In this document: positions 17,421-25,272 of the stretch, piece after piece | Position numbering within the stretch: position 1 is the first letter of the stretch | How the letters are laid out: each line of letters starts with the position of its first letter | From: CBDDIP01 sp965279405 | GTDB taxonomy: Bacteria > Actinomycetota > Acidimicrobiia > Acidimicrobiales > Ilumatobacteraceae | Assembly: GCA_965279405.1 (NCBI GenBank) | Contig: OZ257157.1 | Span: 2,852,001-2,916,000, forward strand | Length of the DNA: 64,000 bases | Direction of reading: 5' to 3' | The notes under the pieces: model-generated | Databases searched by the model: none | What the model saw: only the letters and a program-made list of their open reading frames with translations | What the model was told of the DNA's origin: nothing | Translations under genes and position numbers: made by a program

Positions 17421-17512
17421 TGCGCCAGGAGCATAGAGCCGTGAACGGGTGGCGGGGCAGCGTCGATCGCACCGTCGACGTCCGGAGCACCGCCGCCACG
17501 GTCACCGTTGCG

Positions 17513-18256
17513 TCAGCCGAGGGCAGCGGCGATGCCCTCGAGACCGTGCAGGAACGCCTGCTGCTGGTCGGCATCGAGCGAGGCGTAGGCGGGCAGGACG
17601 ATCTCGTCGGTGACGCGCTCGGCAGCGTTGTGCCGGGCGACCAGTTCGTCGTCGATGACCGGCGCGTCGTCGGCCGACCAACCGAACATGGCGATGTCGT
17701 TCGGGCGCTTGATGAAGTGCGCGTCCTTCGACGTCAGCCCGCTGGCACGGATCGCGACCAGGTGCGCGCTGCCACGCAGCTCGCGCAAGACGGTGATCAG
17801 CTGCTGCGCCCGCGCCGGCAGGTCGTCGGCCAACGGTTCGGACTTGATCCCTGCGTAGAGCGCGAGACCGTCCGGATCGGCGGCAGCGTTCACGTGCTCG
17901 GCAGCGGCGCAGAAGGCGTCGAGCCCGTCGACGTCGCTCAGCCGCGCCCGACCCCAGTTGGCACAGCACGCGGCGTACTCGTGCGCTGCGTCGCGCGGCG
18001 CCAGCTTCTGACGTGCCGCGTTCCAGACCCTGGCGACGAGCTTCGGGTTGAAGTAGCCGAACGCCGCCTGGATGACCACCGGTTCGACGTCGCCGAGCAC
18101 GCCGCCGCGGCCGAGCACGTAGAACTGCGATGCATCAAGACCGAGCTCCTCGCCGCGGGCGAGGGTGTCGGGCACGAAGTAGAAGCCCGCGCCGACGGCG
18201 CCGATGGTCGAGCGGGTGGCGGCGATGAGGTCGAGCGGTGCCATGGCGGCGGTCAT
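17513..18256 (-). CDS. SCO6745-like uncharacterised protein
   Basis: A 247-residue, mostly helical, Ala-rich protein. Conserved-looking blocks are AGFYFVPDTLARGEELGL, YVLGRGGVLGDVEPVVIQAAF and FNPKLVARVWNAA, which resemble the actinobacterial SCO6745 family. I do not know a function for this family. No transmembrane helix or signal peptide is evident. The ATG at 18256 is preferred; a second ATG four codons later is also possible. It is divergent from mycothione reductase, sharing a short control region. Confidence 0.55.
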   Translation of the reverse strand: MTAAMAPLDLIAATRSTIGAVGAGFYFVPDTLARGEELGLDASQFYVLGRGGVLGDVEPVVIQAAFGYFNPKLVARVWNAARQKLAPRDAAHEYAACCANWGRARLSDVDGLDAFCAAAEHVNAAADPDGLALYAGIKSEPLADDLPARAQQLITVLRELRGSAHLVAIRASGLTSKDAHFIKRPNDIAMFGWSADDAPVIDDELVARHNAAERVTDEIVLPAYASLDADQQQAFLHGLEGIAAALG

Positions 18257-18334
18257 GGCCGCGCACGATAGGCGCCGCCGCTCCATGCACCGTGATCCTG
18301 TCTCGAACTCGGACAACGCTGCGATGCTGGGGCG

Positions 18335-19756
18335 GTGACCGTTCAGGACTTCGATCTCGTCATCATCGGCTCCGGCTCCGGCAACTCGATCGTCGGTCCG
18401 GAGATGGATTCGCTGCGGGTGGCCATCATCGAGCGATGGACCTTCGGCGGCACCTGCCTCAACCGTGGCTGCATCCCCTCGAAGATGTTCATCTATCCAG
18501 CCGACGTCGCGGCCGACGCCGCCGATGCCGGCAACACCGACCGCTTCGGGATCACCACAGAGCTCCACGGCGTCGACTGGCCGGCGATGGTCCGCCGCGT
18601 CTTCGGTCGCATCGATCCGATCGCCGAAGGTGGCCGGCAGTACCGCCACCGCCTCCCCAACGTCACCGTCTTCGAGCACCACGCCCGCTTCGTCGGGGAG
18701 CGCACGCTGAACGTGGAGGACGGATCGGCCGACGGCACCACCATCCGCGGTACGCAGATCGTCATCGCCGCCGGCGCGCGCGTGTCCGTGCCCGACGTCC
18801 CCGGACTCGCCGACGTGCCGTTCCACACGAGCGACACGATCATGCGCATCGAACAGCTGCCCGAGCACCTCATCGTGCTCGGCGGCGGCTTCATCGCAGC
18901 GGAGCTGAGCCACGTGTTCCGCTCGCTCGGCTCGAAGGTGACGATCATCAACCGCGGCCGCCACCTGCTGAAGGCGGAAGACCACGACGTCGCACGCGCC
19001 TTCACCGAGGTCGCGCGCGGGCGGTTCGCCCTGCACACCGGGTCGGAGATCCACGCGGTGCGCGCCACGACCGGCGGGATCGCCGTCGACCTCACCGATG
19101 AGCACGGTGAGCACCACGTCGAGGGCGACGCACTGCTCGTCGCCACCGGTCGCGTGCCCAACGGCGATCAACTCGGGGCCGAAGCGGGCGGGATCAAGCT
19201 CGACCACCACGGGGCCGTCATGGTCGATGCATTCGGGCGCACGTCCGCTCCAGGTGTGTGGGCCCTCGGCGACGTCAACGGCCGGCATCAGCTGAAGCAC
19301 ATGGCCAACGGCGAGGCGAAGGTCGTGCGCCACAACCTGATGAACCCGGGTTCGCTGCGTCGCTATGACGATCGTCCTGCGCCGCACGCCGTGTTCACCC
19401 GCCCGCAGATCGGATCGATCGGCCCGACGGAGACGGCAGCGCGCGCATCGGGCCAACCGATCTGCGTGATCACGCAGCCGTACGGCGCTGCCGCGTACGG
19501 CTGGGCGATGGAGGATGAGCACGGCTTCATCAAGCTGATCGGCGACCCGCTCACGCGGCGATTGATCGCCGCCCACGCGTTCGGCCACGAAGCGTCGATC
19601 CTCGTGCAGCTCTTGGTGCAGGGCATGCACCTCGGCAACACGGTGGACGAGATGGCCACCGGCCAGGTGTGGATCCACCCCGCGCTCAGCGAAGTGGTGG
19701 AGCAAGGCCTGCTCTCGCTGATCGATGCGTTCGACGCGTTCGATCCGCACGCCTGA
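18335..19756 (+). CDS. mtr: Mycothione reductase
   Basis: A 473-residue flavoprotein disulphide reductase that reduces mycothiol disulphide with NADPH, keeping the actinobacterial thiol buffer reduced. The FAD motif is LVIIGSGSGN and the redox-active Cys pair is in GGTCLNRGCIPSKM. The NAD(P) motif is VLGGGFIAAELSHVF, the second FAD segment WALGDVNGRHQLKHMAN, and the C-terminal His-Glu type dimer motif is IHPALSEVVEQ. SGSGNS instead of the glutathione-reductase SGGGSG is usual for the mycothione branch. The GTG start is supported by GATGCT ending six bases upstream, a weak -10 match. Confidence 0.92.
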   Translation: MTVQDFDLVIIGSGSGNSIVGPEMDSLRVAIIERWTFGGTCLNRGCIPSKMFIYPADVAADAADAGNTDRFGITTELHGVDWPAMVRRVFGRIDPIAEGGRQYRHRLPNVTVFEHHARFVGERTLNVEDGSADGTTIRGTQIVIAAGARVSVPDVPGLADVPFHTSDTIMRIEQLPEHLIVLGGGFIAAELSHVFRSLGSKVTIINRGRHLLKAEDHDVARAFTEVARGRFALHTGSEIHAVRATTGGIAVDLTDEHGEHHVEGDALLVATGRVPNGDQLGAEAGGIKLDHHGAVMVDAFGRTSAPGVWALGDVNGRHQLKHMANGEAKVVRHNLMNPGSLRRYDDRPAPHAVFTRPQIGSIGPTETAARASGQPICVITQPYGAAAYGWAMEDEHGFIKLIGDPLTRRLIAAHAFGHEASILVQLLVQGMHLGNTVDEMATGQVWIHPALSEVVEQGLLSLIDAFDAFDPHA

Positions 19757-19851
19757 CCTCTTACCCAGTTCTCACCAGAGCGCCGCCGGTGTCTTACCCC
19801 GGCGCGACATCGTGCACGTCGGGACGATCGACTGCAAAGGAGCAGCAACTG

Positions 19852-20556
19852 ATGAAGAAGCGAATCGCAGGTGCCGGATTGGCACTGGGTCTGGTCGCCG
19901 GTGGTGCAGCTGGGTTGGCCCTCGAACTGTCCGGTTCCGCCGGCGCAGCCGGAACGTTCGCGGCGGCAACGACGCCGACCACGGACGGAACGACGGGAAC
20001 GACGGACACGAATGGCACCGACGACGCACGGCCGGATCGCACGGCCGAGCTGACCACGGTGCTCCAGCCGCTGGTCGATGCAGGCACGATCACCCAGGCG
20101 CAGATGGATGCCGTGATCACCGCGCTCGAAGCCGCCGGTCCGATCGGTGGCGGACACGGTGGCGGCCCCGGTGGCCGGCACGGCATGGGCGGGGCGTCGC
20201 TCGACGTCGTCGCGACCACGCTCGGGATCACGGCCGACGAGGTGCGCACCGCCTTGCAGGACGGCACGACGCTGGCCGAGCTGGCCACGCAGCACGGCTC
20301 CACCGCCGACGCACTGATCGCGGCGATCGTCGCCGATCGCACCGCGGACATCAACCAGGCCGTCACCGACGGCAAGCTCACCCAGGCCGAGGCCGACACG
20401 AAGCTCGCCGACCTCACCACTCGGGTGACCGACTTCGTCAACAACGCGGCTCCGATGGGCGGCGACCACGGTCCCGGCGGCGGGCATCGCCCCGACGACG
20501 CCGACGACGACAGCACCACTGCCGCCACGACCCCGGCGACGGACAGCGGTTCCTGA
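19852..20556 (+). CDS. Secreted helical protein with His/Gly- and Asp-rich segments
   Basis: A 234-residue exported protein. A Lys-Lys N-terminus and hydrophobic core (residues 1-36) form a signal peptide; a Thr-rich spacer follows. Three helical modules come next: about 64-95 (LQPLVDAGTITQAQMDAVI), 116-150 (VATTLGITADEVRTALQDG) and 167-197 (INQAVTDGKLTQAEADTKL). Between and after them lie GGGHGGGPGGRHGMGG (about 99-114) and GGDHGPGGGHRPDDADDD (203-220), which look like metal-binding or flexible segments. The start is well supported by AAAGGAG nine bases upstream. It lies just before a two-component system, separated by a strong hairpin, and may be a stress protein it controls. The family is common in Actinobacteria but not characterised to my knowledge. 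Confidence 0.75.
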   Translation: MKKRIAGAGLALGLVAGGAAGLALELSGSAGAAGTFAAATTPTTDGTTGTTDTNGTDDARPDRTAELTTVLQPLVDAGTITQAQMDAVITALEAAGPIGGGHGGGPGGRHGMGGASLDVVATTLGITADEVRTALQDGTTLAELATQHGSTADALIAAIVADRTADINQAVTDGKLTQAEADTKLADLTTRVTDFVNNAAPMGGDHGPGGGHRPDDADDDSTTAATTPATDSGS

Positions 20557-20580
20557 GCACTGGTTCCTGAACGAACCCGA

Positions 20581-20611
20581 TGAGCGGGCCGCCTCACCGG
20601 CGGCCCGCTCA
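20581..20611 (+). terminator. Strong hairpin, probable transcription terminator
   Basis: TGAGCGGGCCGCC and its perfect complement GGCGGCCCGCTCA flank a TCACC loop, a 13-bp GC-rich stem starting 24 bases after the secreted-protein stop. No T tract follows, as is common in high-GC actinobacteria. It should separate the secreted protein from the two-component operon. Confidence 0.8.
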
Positions 20612-20638
20612 TCGACGTGAACGAGCAGAATGGGCGAC

Positions 20639-21325
20639 ATGAGCGGACGAATCCTGGTGGCCGACGATGATCGGGCGATCCGCGAGTCGTTGTCGCGCGC
20701 GCTCTCGCTCGAGGGCTACGACGTGATCCAGGCGGTCGACGGTGCCGCTGCACTGAGCCTGGTCGAGTCGGCCCAGCCCGATGTCGCGGTGCTCGACGTG
20801 ATGATGCCCAACGTCGACGGGCTCACCGTGTGCCGCGTCCTGCGCGCCGAACGGAACCGCCTGCCGATCCTGATGCTCACGGCCCGAACGGAGACGCCCG
20901 ACCGCGTCGCCGGCCTCGACGCCGGAGCCGACGACTACCTCGCCAAGCCCTTCGAGCTCGACGAGCTGCTGGCCCGCTTGCGCGCCCTGCTGCGTCGCAC
21001 TCGAGAGGACGGTGGAGATGGCAGCGATCCACTGCAGCTCGCCGATCTGCGCATCGACGTCACGTCGCGCCGGGTGTGGCGCGGCGAGCGCGAGGTGGAG
21101 CTGTCGAAGACCGAGTTCGACCTGCTCGAACTGCTCGTGCGCAACCAGGGCATCGTGCTCGAGCACAGCACCATCTACGACCGCATCTGGGGCTACGACT
21201 TCGGGCCCGATTCGAAGAACCTCGCCGTCTACATCAGCTACCTCCGGCGCAAGCTGGAGGGCCCCGGAGACAGCAAGCTCATCCACACGGTGCGCGGCGT
21301 CGGCTACACCGTGCGCGCCGGCTAG
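20639..21325 (+). CDS. OmpR/PhoB-family response regulator, MprA-like
   Basis: A 228-residue two-domain regulator. The receiver has acidic residues D10/D11, the phosphoacceptor D53 in VLDVMMPNVDG, the Thr/Ser switch in LMLTART and Lys103 in LAKPFELDEL. The winged-helix effector includes ELSKTEFDLLELLVRN and HTVRGVGYTVRAG. It would bind DNA after phosphotransfer from the downstream kinase. The ATG at 20639 is preferred because the receiver starts at once (SGRILVADDD) and CAGAAT, a -10-like box, ends seven bases upstream. An ATG at 20630 would add three residues. It is followed nine bases later by the kinase. Confidence 0.9.
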   Translation: MSGRILVADDDRAIRESLSRALSLEGYDVIQAVDGAAALSLVESAQPDVAVLDVMMPNVDGLTVCRVLRAERNRLPILMLTARTETPDRVAGLDAGADDYLAKPFELDELLARLRALLRRTREDGGDGSDPLQLADLRIDVTSRRVWRGEREVELSKTEFDLLELLVRNQGIVLEHSTIYDRIWGYDFGPDSKNLAVYISYLRRKLEGPGDSKLIHTVRGVGYTVRAG

Positions 21326-21334
21326 GTCGGCCAC

Positions 21335-22741
21335 GTGACCCTGCGTCTGAAGATCGTCGTGCTCCTCGTCGCGCTCGCCGGCGGGGCAACGATCGCCATC
21401 GGGTTCACGTCGTACAACAACACCCGTCACGAGCTCTACGAGGTGATCGACCGATCGCTCGACGACGCCTCGAAGCAGCTGCAGGGTCGTCCGTTCGATC
21501 CGGACGGTGACGGCGACATCGATCCGGGCAACGGCAACGGCAATGGCATGCCCGGTGGTCACGACAACGTCGATCCGTTGTTCGAGCAGGTCGTCACGCA
21601 GCGGATCAACGGTGCGGGGAACGTCGTCGCCGCGTCGCGATCGGTGGTGCTGCCGGTGACCGACGCCGACCGGGCGATCGCAGCTGCGGGTGCCGGACGG
21701 GACAAGCGCGACATCGACATCGACGGCACGCCGTACCGCCTCCTCACCGTGGCGACCAACCGCGGCGCGGTGCAGGTGGCGCGCAGCACCACCGAGGTCT
21801 CGGTGGCGCTCCGTCAGATCCGCAACAACACGCTGCTCGGCGTGGCGCTGGTCGGCGTCGCGGCTGCCATCCTCGGATGGCTGCTCGCCCGTCGGGTGAC
21901 GTCGCGACTCGTGCACCTCACCGATGCGGCGACGGTGGTCGCCACGACCGGCCGGCTCGATGTCGAGGTGCCCGTTCGCGGCGCTGACGAAGCCGGGCAG
22001 CTCGGGCGCGCGTTCCACGGGATGCTCGACACGTTGGCCCGCAGCCGTCAGCAGCAGCAGCAGCTCGTGCAGGACGCCGGCCACGAGCTGCGTACGCCGC
22101 TCACCAGCTTGCGCACCAACGTGTCCGTGCTGCGCCGCTACGAGAGCCTGCCGCCCGAGGCGCGCAGCCAGCTCGTCGCCGATCTGGACAGCGAGACGCG
22201 CGAGCTGACTGCGCTCGTCAACGAGCTCGTCGAGCTGGCCACCGATCGGCGAGACGACGAGCCGATCCGGGCCACTTCGATCGCCGCGATCGCCGAGCGC
22301 GCTGCCGAGCGGACCCGCCGTCGTACCGGTCGTGAGGTGATCGTCGATGCCGACGGCACCATCGCCGACGTGCGCGCCGCGGCGATCGAACGAGCGATCC
22401 AGAACCTCGTCGACAACGCGGCGAAGTTCGCGCCCGAGGGCGCCGTGGAGGTGCGCTCCGTCGGCTCGGAGACCGGTGTGCGGGTCACCGTGCGCGATCA
22501 CGGCGCCGGGCTCCGACCAGACGACGTCGAGCACCTCTTCGACCGCTTCTTCCGCGCCGTCGAGTCGCGCAGCCTGCCGGGCTCCGGACTTGGCCTGGCC
22601 ATCGTCAAGAGCGTCGTCGACGGTCACGGCGGCTCCGTGTTCGCCGGCAACGCTCCAGGCGGCGGGGCCGAGATCGGCTTCACCGTCCCGCTGCGCTCGG
22701 CGTCGGGTGCTGTGACCGATGACGGCGACCGCGAGGGTTGA
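21335..22741 (+). CDS. Sensor histidine kinase, MprB-like, with acidic extracytoplasmic loop
   Basis: A 468-residue membrane kinase. TM1 is about residues 7-25, an extracytoplasmic domain runs about 26-163, and TM2 about 166-185. HAMP follows to about 240, then the H-box QDAGHELRTPLTSLR (His 250). The ATPase has NLVDNAAKFAP (N-box), DHGAGL, and GSGLGLAIVKSVV (G2). The sensor loop contains DPDGDGDIDPGNGNGN (about 55-70), a DxDxDGxxD pattern as in EF-hand-like calcium loops. The start is GTG. It is cotranscribed with the response regulator. The ligand is unknown, but the acidic loop together with the metal-binding-looking secreted protein upstream suggests divalent cations or envelope stress. 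Confidence 0.9.
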   Translation: MTLRLKIVVLLVALAGGATIAIGFTSYNNTRHELYEVIDRSLDDASKQLQGRPFDPDGDGDIDPGNGNGNGMPGGHDNVDPLFEQVVTQRINGAGNVVAASRSVVLPVTDADRAIAAAGAGRDKRDIDIDGTPYRLLTVATNRGAVQVARSTTEVSVALRQIRNNTLLGVALVGVAAAILGWLLARRVTSRLVHLTDAATVVATTGRLDVEVPVRGADEAGQLGRAFHGMLDTLARSRQQQQQLVQDAGHELRTPLTSLRTNVSVLRRYESLPPEARSQLVADLDSETRELTALVNELVELATDRRDDEPIRATSIAAIAERAAERTRRRTGREVIVDADGTIADVRAAAIERAIQNLVDNAAKFAPEGAVEVRSVGSETGVRVTVRDHGAGLRPDDVEHLFDRFFRAVESRSLPGSGLGLAIVKSVVDGHGGSVFAGNAPGGGAEIGFTVPLRSASGAVTDDGDREG

Positions 22742-22770
22742 CACCGTTCGACTCCTCTGTAACGCTGTTA
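22738..22770 (+). promoter_or_regulatory. Promoter with overlapping TetR-like palindrome, carotenoid oxygenase gene
   Basis: A consensus -35 TTGACA (22738-22743, overlapping the kinase stop codon) is followed after 17 bases by AACGCT (22761-22766) as a plausible -10. The -10 is embedded in TAACGCTGTTA (22760-22770), a near-perfect inverted repeat. Ten of its 11 bases match TAACACTGTTA at 51087-51097 beside a TetR gene. A repressor bound there would block the -10. Confidence 0.5.
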
Positions 22771-22816
22771 TTGACTGGTGGTCAGGGTGATCGCCGGGCG
22801 TGCACGGGGGTGCGAG

Positions 22817-24208
22817 ATGACCGAGATGACCAACGCGGGGACGACCGTCACCGGAACCGACGGCTTCTACCTGGAGGGCAACTACGCCCCGGTGGCCGAC
22901 GAGGTCACGGCCTTCGACCTGCAGGTGATCGGCGAGCTGCCGACCGAGCTCAGCGGCAGGTACCTGCGCAACGGACCGAACCCGATCGGCACGGTCGACG
23001 CGGCGACGCACCACTGGTTCGTCGGCGACGGCATGGTGCACGGCGTGCGCCTGCGCGACGGCAAGGCGGAGTGGTACCGCAACCGCTACGTCGGCTCGTC
23101 GGCCCACAGCGCTGCGTTCGGCCTGCCCGACATCGAGGGTCGCAATTGGAACGGCAACCCGGGTGGTCCGAACACGAACGTCGGCGGCTTTGCCGGTACG
23201 ACGTGGGCGATGGTCGAGGCGGGCGGCTGCCCGGTGGAGCTGACCTACGACCTCGAGACGGTGGCTCGCAACGACTTCTTCGGCACGCTGCCGGGTGCGT
23301 TCACCGCGCACCCGAAGGTGGACACGGACACCGGCGAGATGCACGCGATGGTCTACGCGTGGGCCCAGTGGATGGACCACGTGCAGTACGTCGTGGTCGG
23401 CGCCGATGGTCGCGTGCGTCGCACGGTGGACATCCCGTTGCCGGGCATGTCGATGCTCCACGACATGTCGCTGACGCAGAAGTACGCAGTGGTGTTCGAC
23501 ATGCCGGTGACGGTCGACTTCGACCTCGCCTTCAGTGGTCGCTTCCCGTTCCGCTGGAACCCGGACTACGGCTGTCGCATGGGTCTGCTGCCGCGTGAGG
23601 GCGAGGCCGCCGACATCGTGTGGGTCGAGGCGCCGATCTGCTACTCGTTCCACCCGCTCAACGCCTACGACACCGCAGACGGCAAGGTCATCATCGACCT
23701 CTGCGTCTACGACCGCATGTTCGACGGCGACATCCTTGGGCCGTTCGGCGACAACTTCGCTCGCCTCGAGCGGTGGGAGCTCGACCCCGTCCGCCGCACG
23801 ACATCGACCACCGTCATCGACGCGTCGCCCAACGAGTTCCCGCGCCACCGCGGGTCGCTCACCGGCAAGCAGCACCGCTATGGCTACTGCGCCAACCCGT
23901 CGCTCGATGCCGGCTGGCCGACGCTGAAGCACGACCTCGTCACCGGCGAGCGCCACGTGTTCGACCACGGCCCCGGCCGCAGCGCCGGCGAGCCCGTGTT
24001 CATCTCCCGCCCCGACGCGCAGGCCGAGGACGACGGCTGGCTGATGACCTTCGTGCACGACATCCCCACCGGCAAGGCCGAGCTCGTCGTCCTCGACGCG
24101 CAGGACTTCTCACGTGGCGAAGTGGCGAGAGTGCTCCTCCCGCAGCGCGTCCCCTACGGCTTCCACGGCAACTGGGTCAGCGACCGCTCGGTGCCGCCCC
24201 CGACCTGA
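22817..24208 (+). CDS. Carotenoid oxygenase family protein
   Basis: A 463-residue protein of the carotenoid/lignostilbene oxygenase family, seven-bladed propellers that cleave a C=C bond with O2 at a four-His iron. The opening GELPTELSGRYLRNGPNPIG is diagnostic. Candidate iron His residues lie in TAHPKVDTDTGEMHAM, SMLHDMSLTQKYAV, YSFHPLNAYDT and, at the C-terminus, PYGFHGNWV. The substrate could be an apocarotenoid or a stilbene; no carotenoid synthesis genes are nearby. The ATG at 22817 has ACGGGGG just upstream as ribosome-binding site; an upstream GTG at 22778 lacks one. It is convergent with the TauD-like gene 22 bases away. Confidence 0.88.
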   Translation: MTEMTNAGTTVTGTDGFYLEGNYAPVADEVTAFDLQVIGELPTELSGRYLRNGPNPIGTVDAATHHWFVGDGMVHGVRLRDGKAEWYRNRYVGSSAHSAAFGLPDIEGRNWNGNPGGPNTNVGGFAGTTWAMVEAGGCPVELTYDLETVARNDFFGTLPGAFTAHPKVDTDTGEMHAMVYAWAQWMDHVQYVVVGADGRVRRTVDIPLPGMSMLHDMSLTQKYAVVFDMPVTVDFDLAFSGRFPFRWNPDYGCRMGLLPREGEAADIVWVEAPICYSFHPLNAYDTADGKVIIDLCVYDRMFDGDILGPFGDNFARLERWELDPVRRTTSTTVIDASPNEFPRHRGSLTGKQHRYGYCANPSLDAGWPTLKHDLVTGERHVFDHGPGRSAGEPVFISRPDAQAEDDGWLMTFVHDIPTGKAELVVLDAQDFSRGEVARVLLPQRVPYGFHGNWVSDRSVPPPT

Positions 24209-24230
24209 CCGCTTGGGCGCCCAAGCCGGC

Positions 24231-25106
24231 TCAGATGCCGAACGGGGCGTCGCCTCTGACGGTGACGCGGTGCATCACGCGACGTTCGGTGTAGTCGGCG
24301 GCGGCGTAGTGCGCGGTGGCCCGGTTGTCCCAGACGGCGAGGTCGCCTTCGCGCCACTTCCACCGGACGACGCGCTCGGGTTCGACGGTGTGGCGGTAGA
24401 GCATCGTCAGGATCGACTCGCTCTCCAACCGGGACAGTCCGTCGATGCGGTTGGTGAACGTCTCGTTGACGAAGAGCGTCCGCTCGCCCGTCTCCGGGTG
24501 GATGCGCACCACCGGGTGGCGAGACGGCTCGAGCGCCGCGAGGCGCTCCCGGCCGTTGGGATCGTCGGAGCGGAAGCGGTCGAACGTCGCGCCGGCGTCA
24601 TGGACCGCGGTGAGCCCGTCGAGCAGCGTGCGCACCGCCGGTGACAGCGTGGCGTAGGCGTCGACGAGGTCGGCCCACAGCGTGTCGCCGCCACGCGACG
24701 GGATCACCTTCGCGGCGAGCACCGATGCGGCCGGGGGAGTTGGCGAGAACGTCACGTCGGTGTGCCAGCGGTTGTTGTAGCTCGTGCCCTCGGTGCGCGA
24801 CCCGATGCCGAGCGGGTAGTCGGCGCTGTCCAGCTCGAGGATCTCGGGGTGATCTGCATCGAGCCCGCCGACCAACGGATGCGCCGGCGTCAGGGAGCCG
24901 AAGGTGCGAGCGAAGGCCACCTGTTGCGTGGGCGTGATGTGCTGGTTGCGGAAGAAGATCACCCGGAAGGTCAGCAACGCAGCGCGCACTTCGGCCACCG
25001 TCGACTCCGGCAGCGGCTGGCGCAGATCGACGCCGCTGAGGACAGCGCCGAGCGTGCCGGTGAGCGGCTCGACGGCCAGCTTGGGCGCGATCTCGACGGT
25101 CGACAT
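24231..25106 (-). CDS. TauD/TfdA family Fe(II)/2-oxoglutarate dioxygenase
   Basis: A 291-residue cytoplasmic dioxygenase that hydroxylates a substrate using O2, iron and 2-oxoglutarate. The HxD part of the iron triad is in NRWHTDVTFSPTPP and the distal His is in DNRATAHYAAADYTERRVMHRV, with an Arg nearby for 2-oxoglutarate. VIFFRNQHITPTQQVAFARTFG is a typical family block. The substrate (taurine, an alkylsulfate, a phenoxyacid or other) cannot be read. A sulfatase lies some 6 kb away but not in the same operon. The ATG at 25106 opens MSTVEIAPKLAVEPLTG, the usual N-terminus. Confidence 0.9.
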   Translation of the reverse strand: MSTVEIAPKLAVEPLTGTLGAVLSGVDLRQPLPESTVAEVRAALLTFRVIFFRNQHITPTQQVAFARTFGSLTPAHPLVGGLDADHPEILELDSADYPLGIGSRTEGTSYNNRWHTDVTFSPTPPAASVLAAKVIPSRGGDTLWADLVDAYATLSPAVRTLLDGLTAVHDAGATFDRFRSDDPNGRERLAALEPSRHPVVRIHPETGERTLFVNETFTNRIDGLSRLESESILTMLYRHTVEPERVVRWKWREGDLAVWDNRATAHYAAADYTERRVMHRVTVRGDAPFGI

Positions 25107-25181
25107 CTCACCAGTCTACGAATCCCGACCCAGATAGTCACCATTGAATGGGCCCGATCATCTCGGTGCTCGCTGCGCTCG

Positions 25182-25226
25182 CCTGCCGTGCTCGCTCGCT
25201 GGCGCTCGCTCACCCGAACTTCAGTT
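25182..25226 (-). repeat. Dispersed intergenic repeat, copy B (REP-like), inverted relative to copy A
   Basis: Read on the minus strand it runs AACTGAAGTTCGGGTGAG to CACGGCAGG and matches 10166-10208 with four differences and one single-base gap. It occupies the 166-base gap between the TauD-like gene and the GH3 gene. The preceding bases also hold GAGCG/CAGC motifs. Confidence 0.7.
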
Positions 25227-25272
25227 CTGCACCCGTGCCGTTCACGACCTGCGCGCCTGGCAGAGTGCGGGG

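Noticed and set aside
20609..24058. Open frame of 1149 codons on the minus strand
   Set aside because: It runs antisense to the response regulator, kinase and carotenoid oxygenase, has no recognisable domain, and its His/Arg/Asp-rich composition is that of a high-GC shadow frame.
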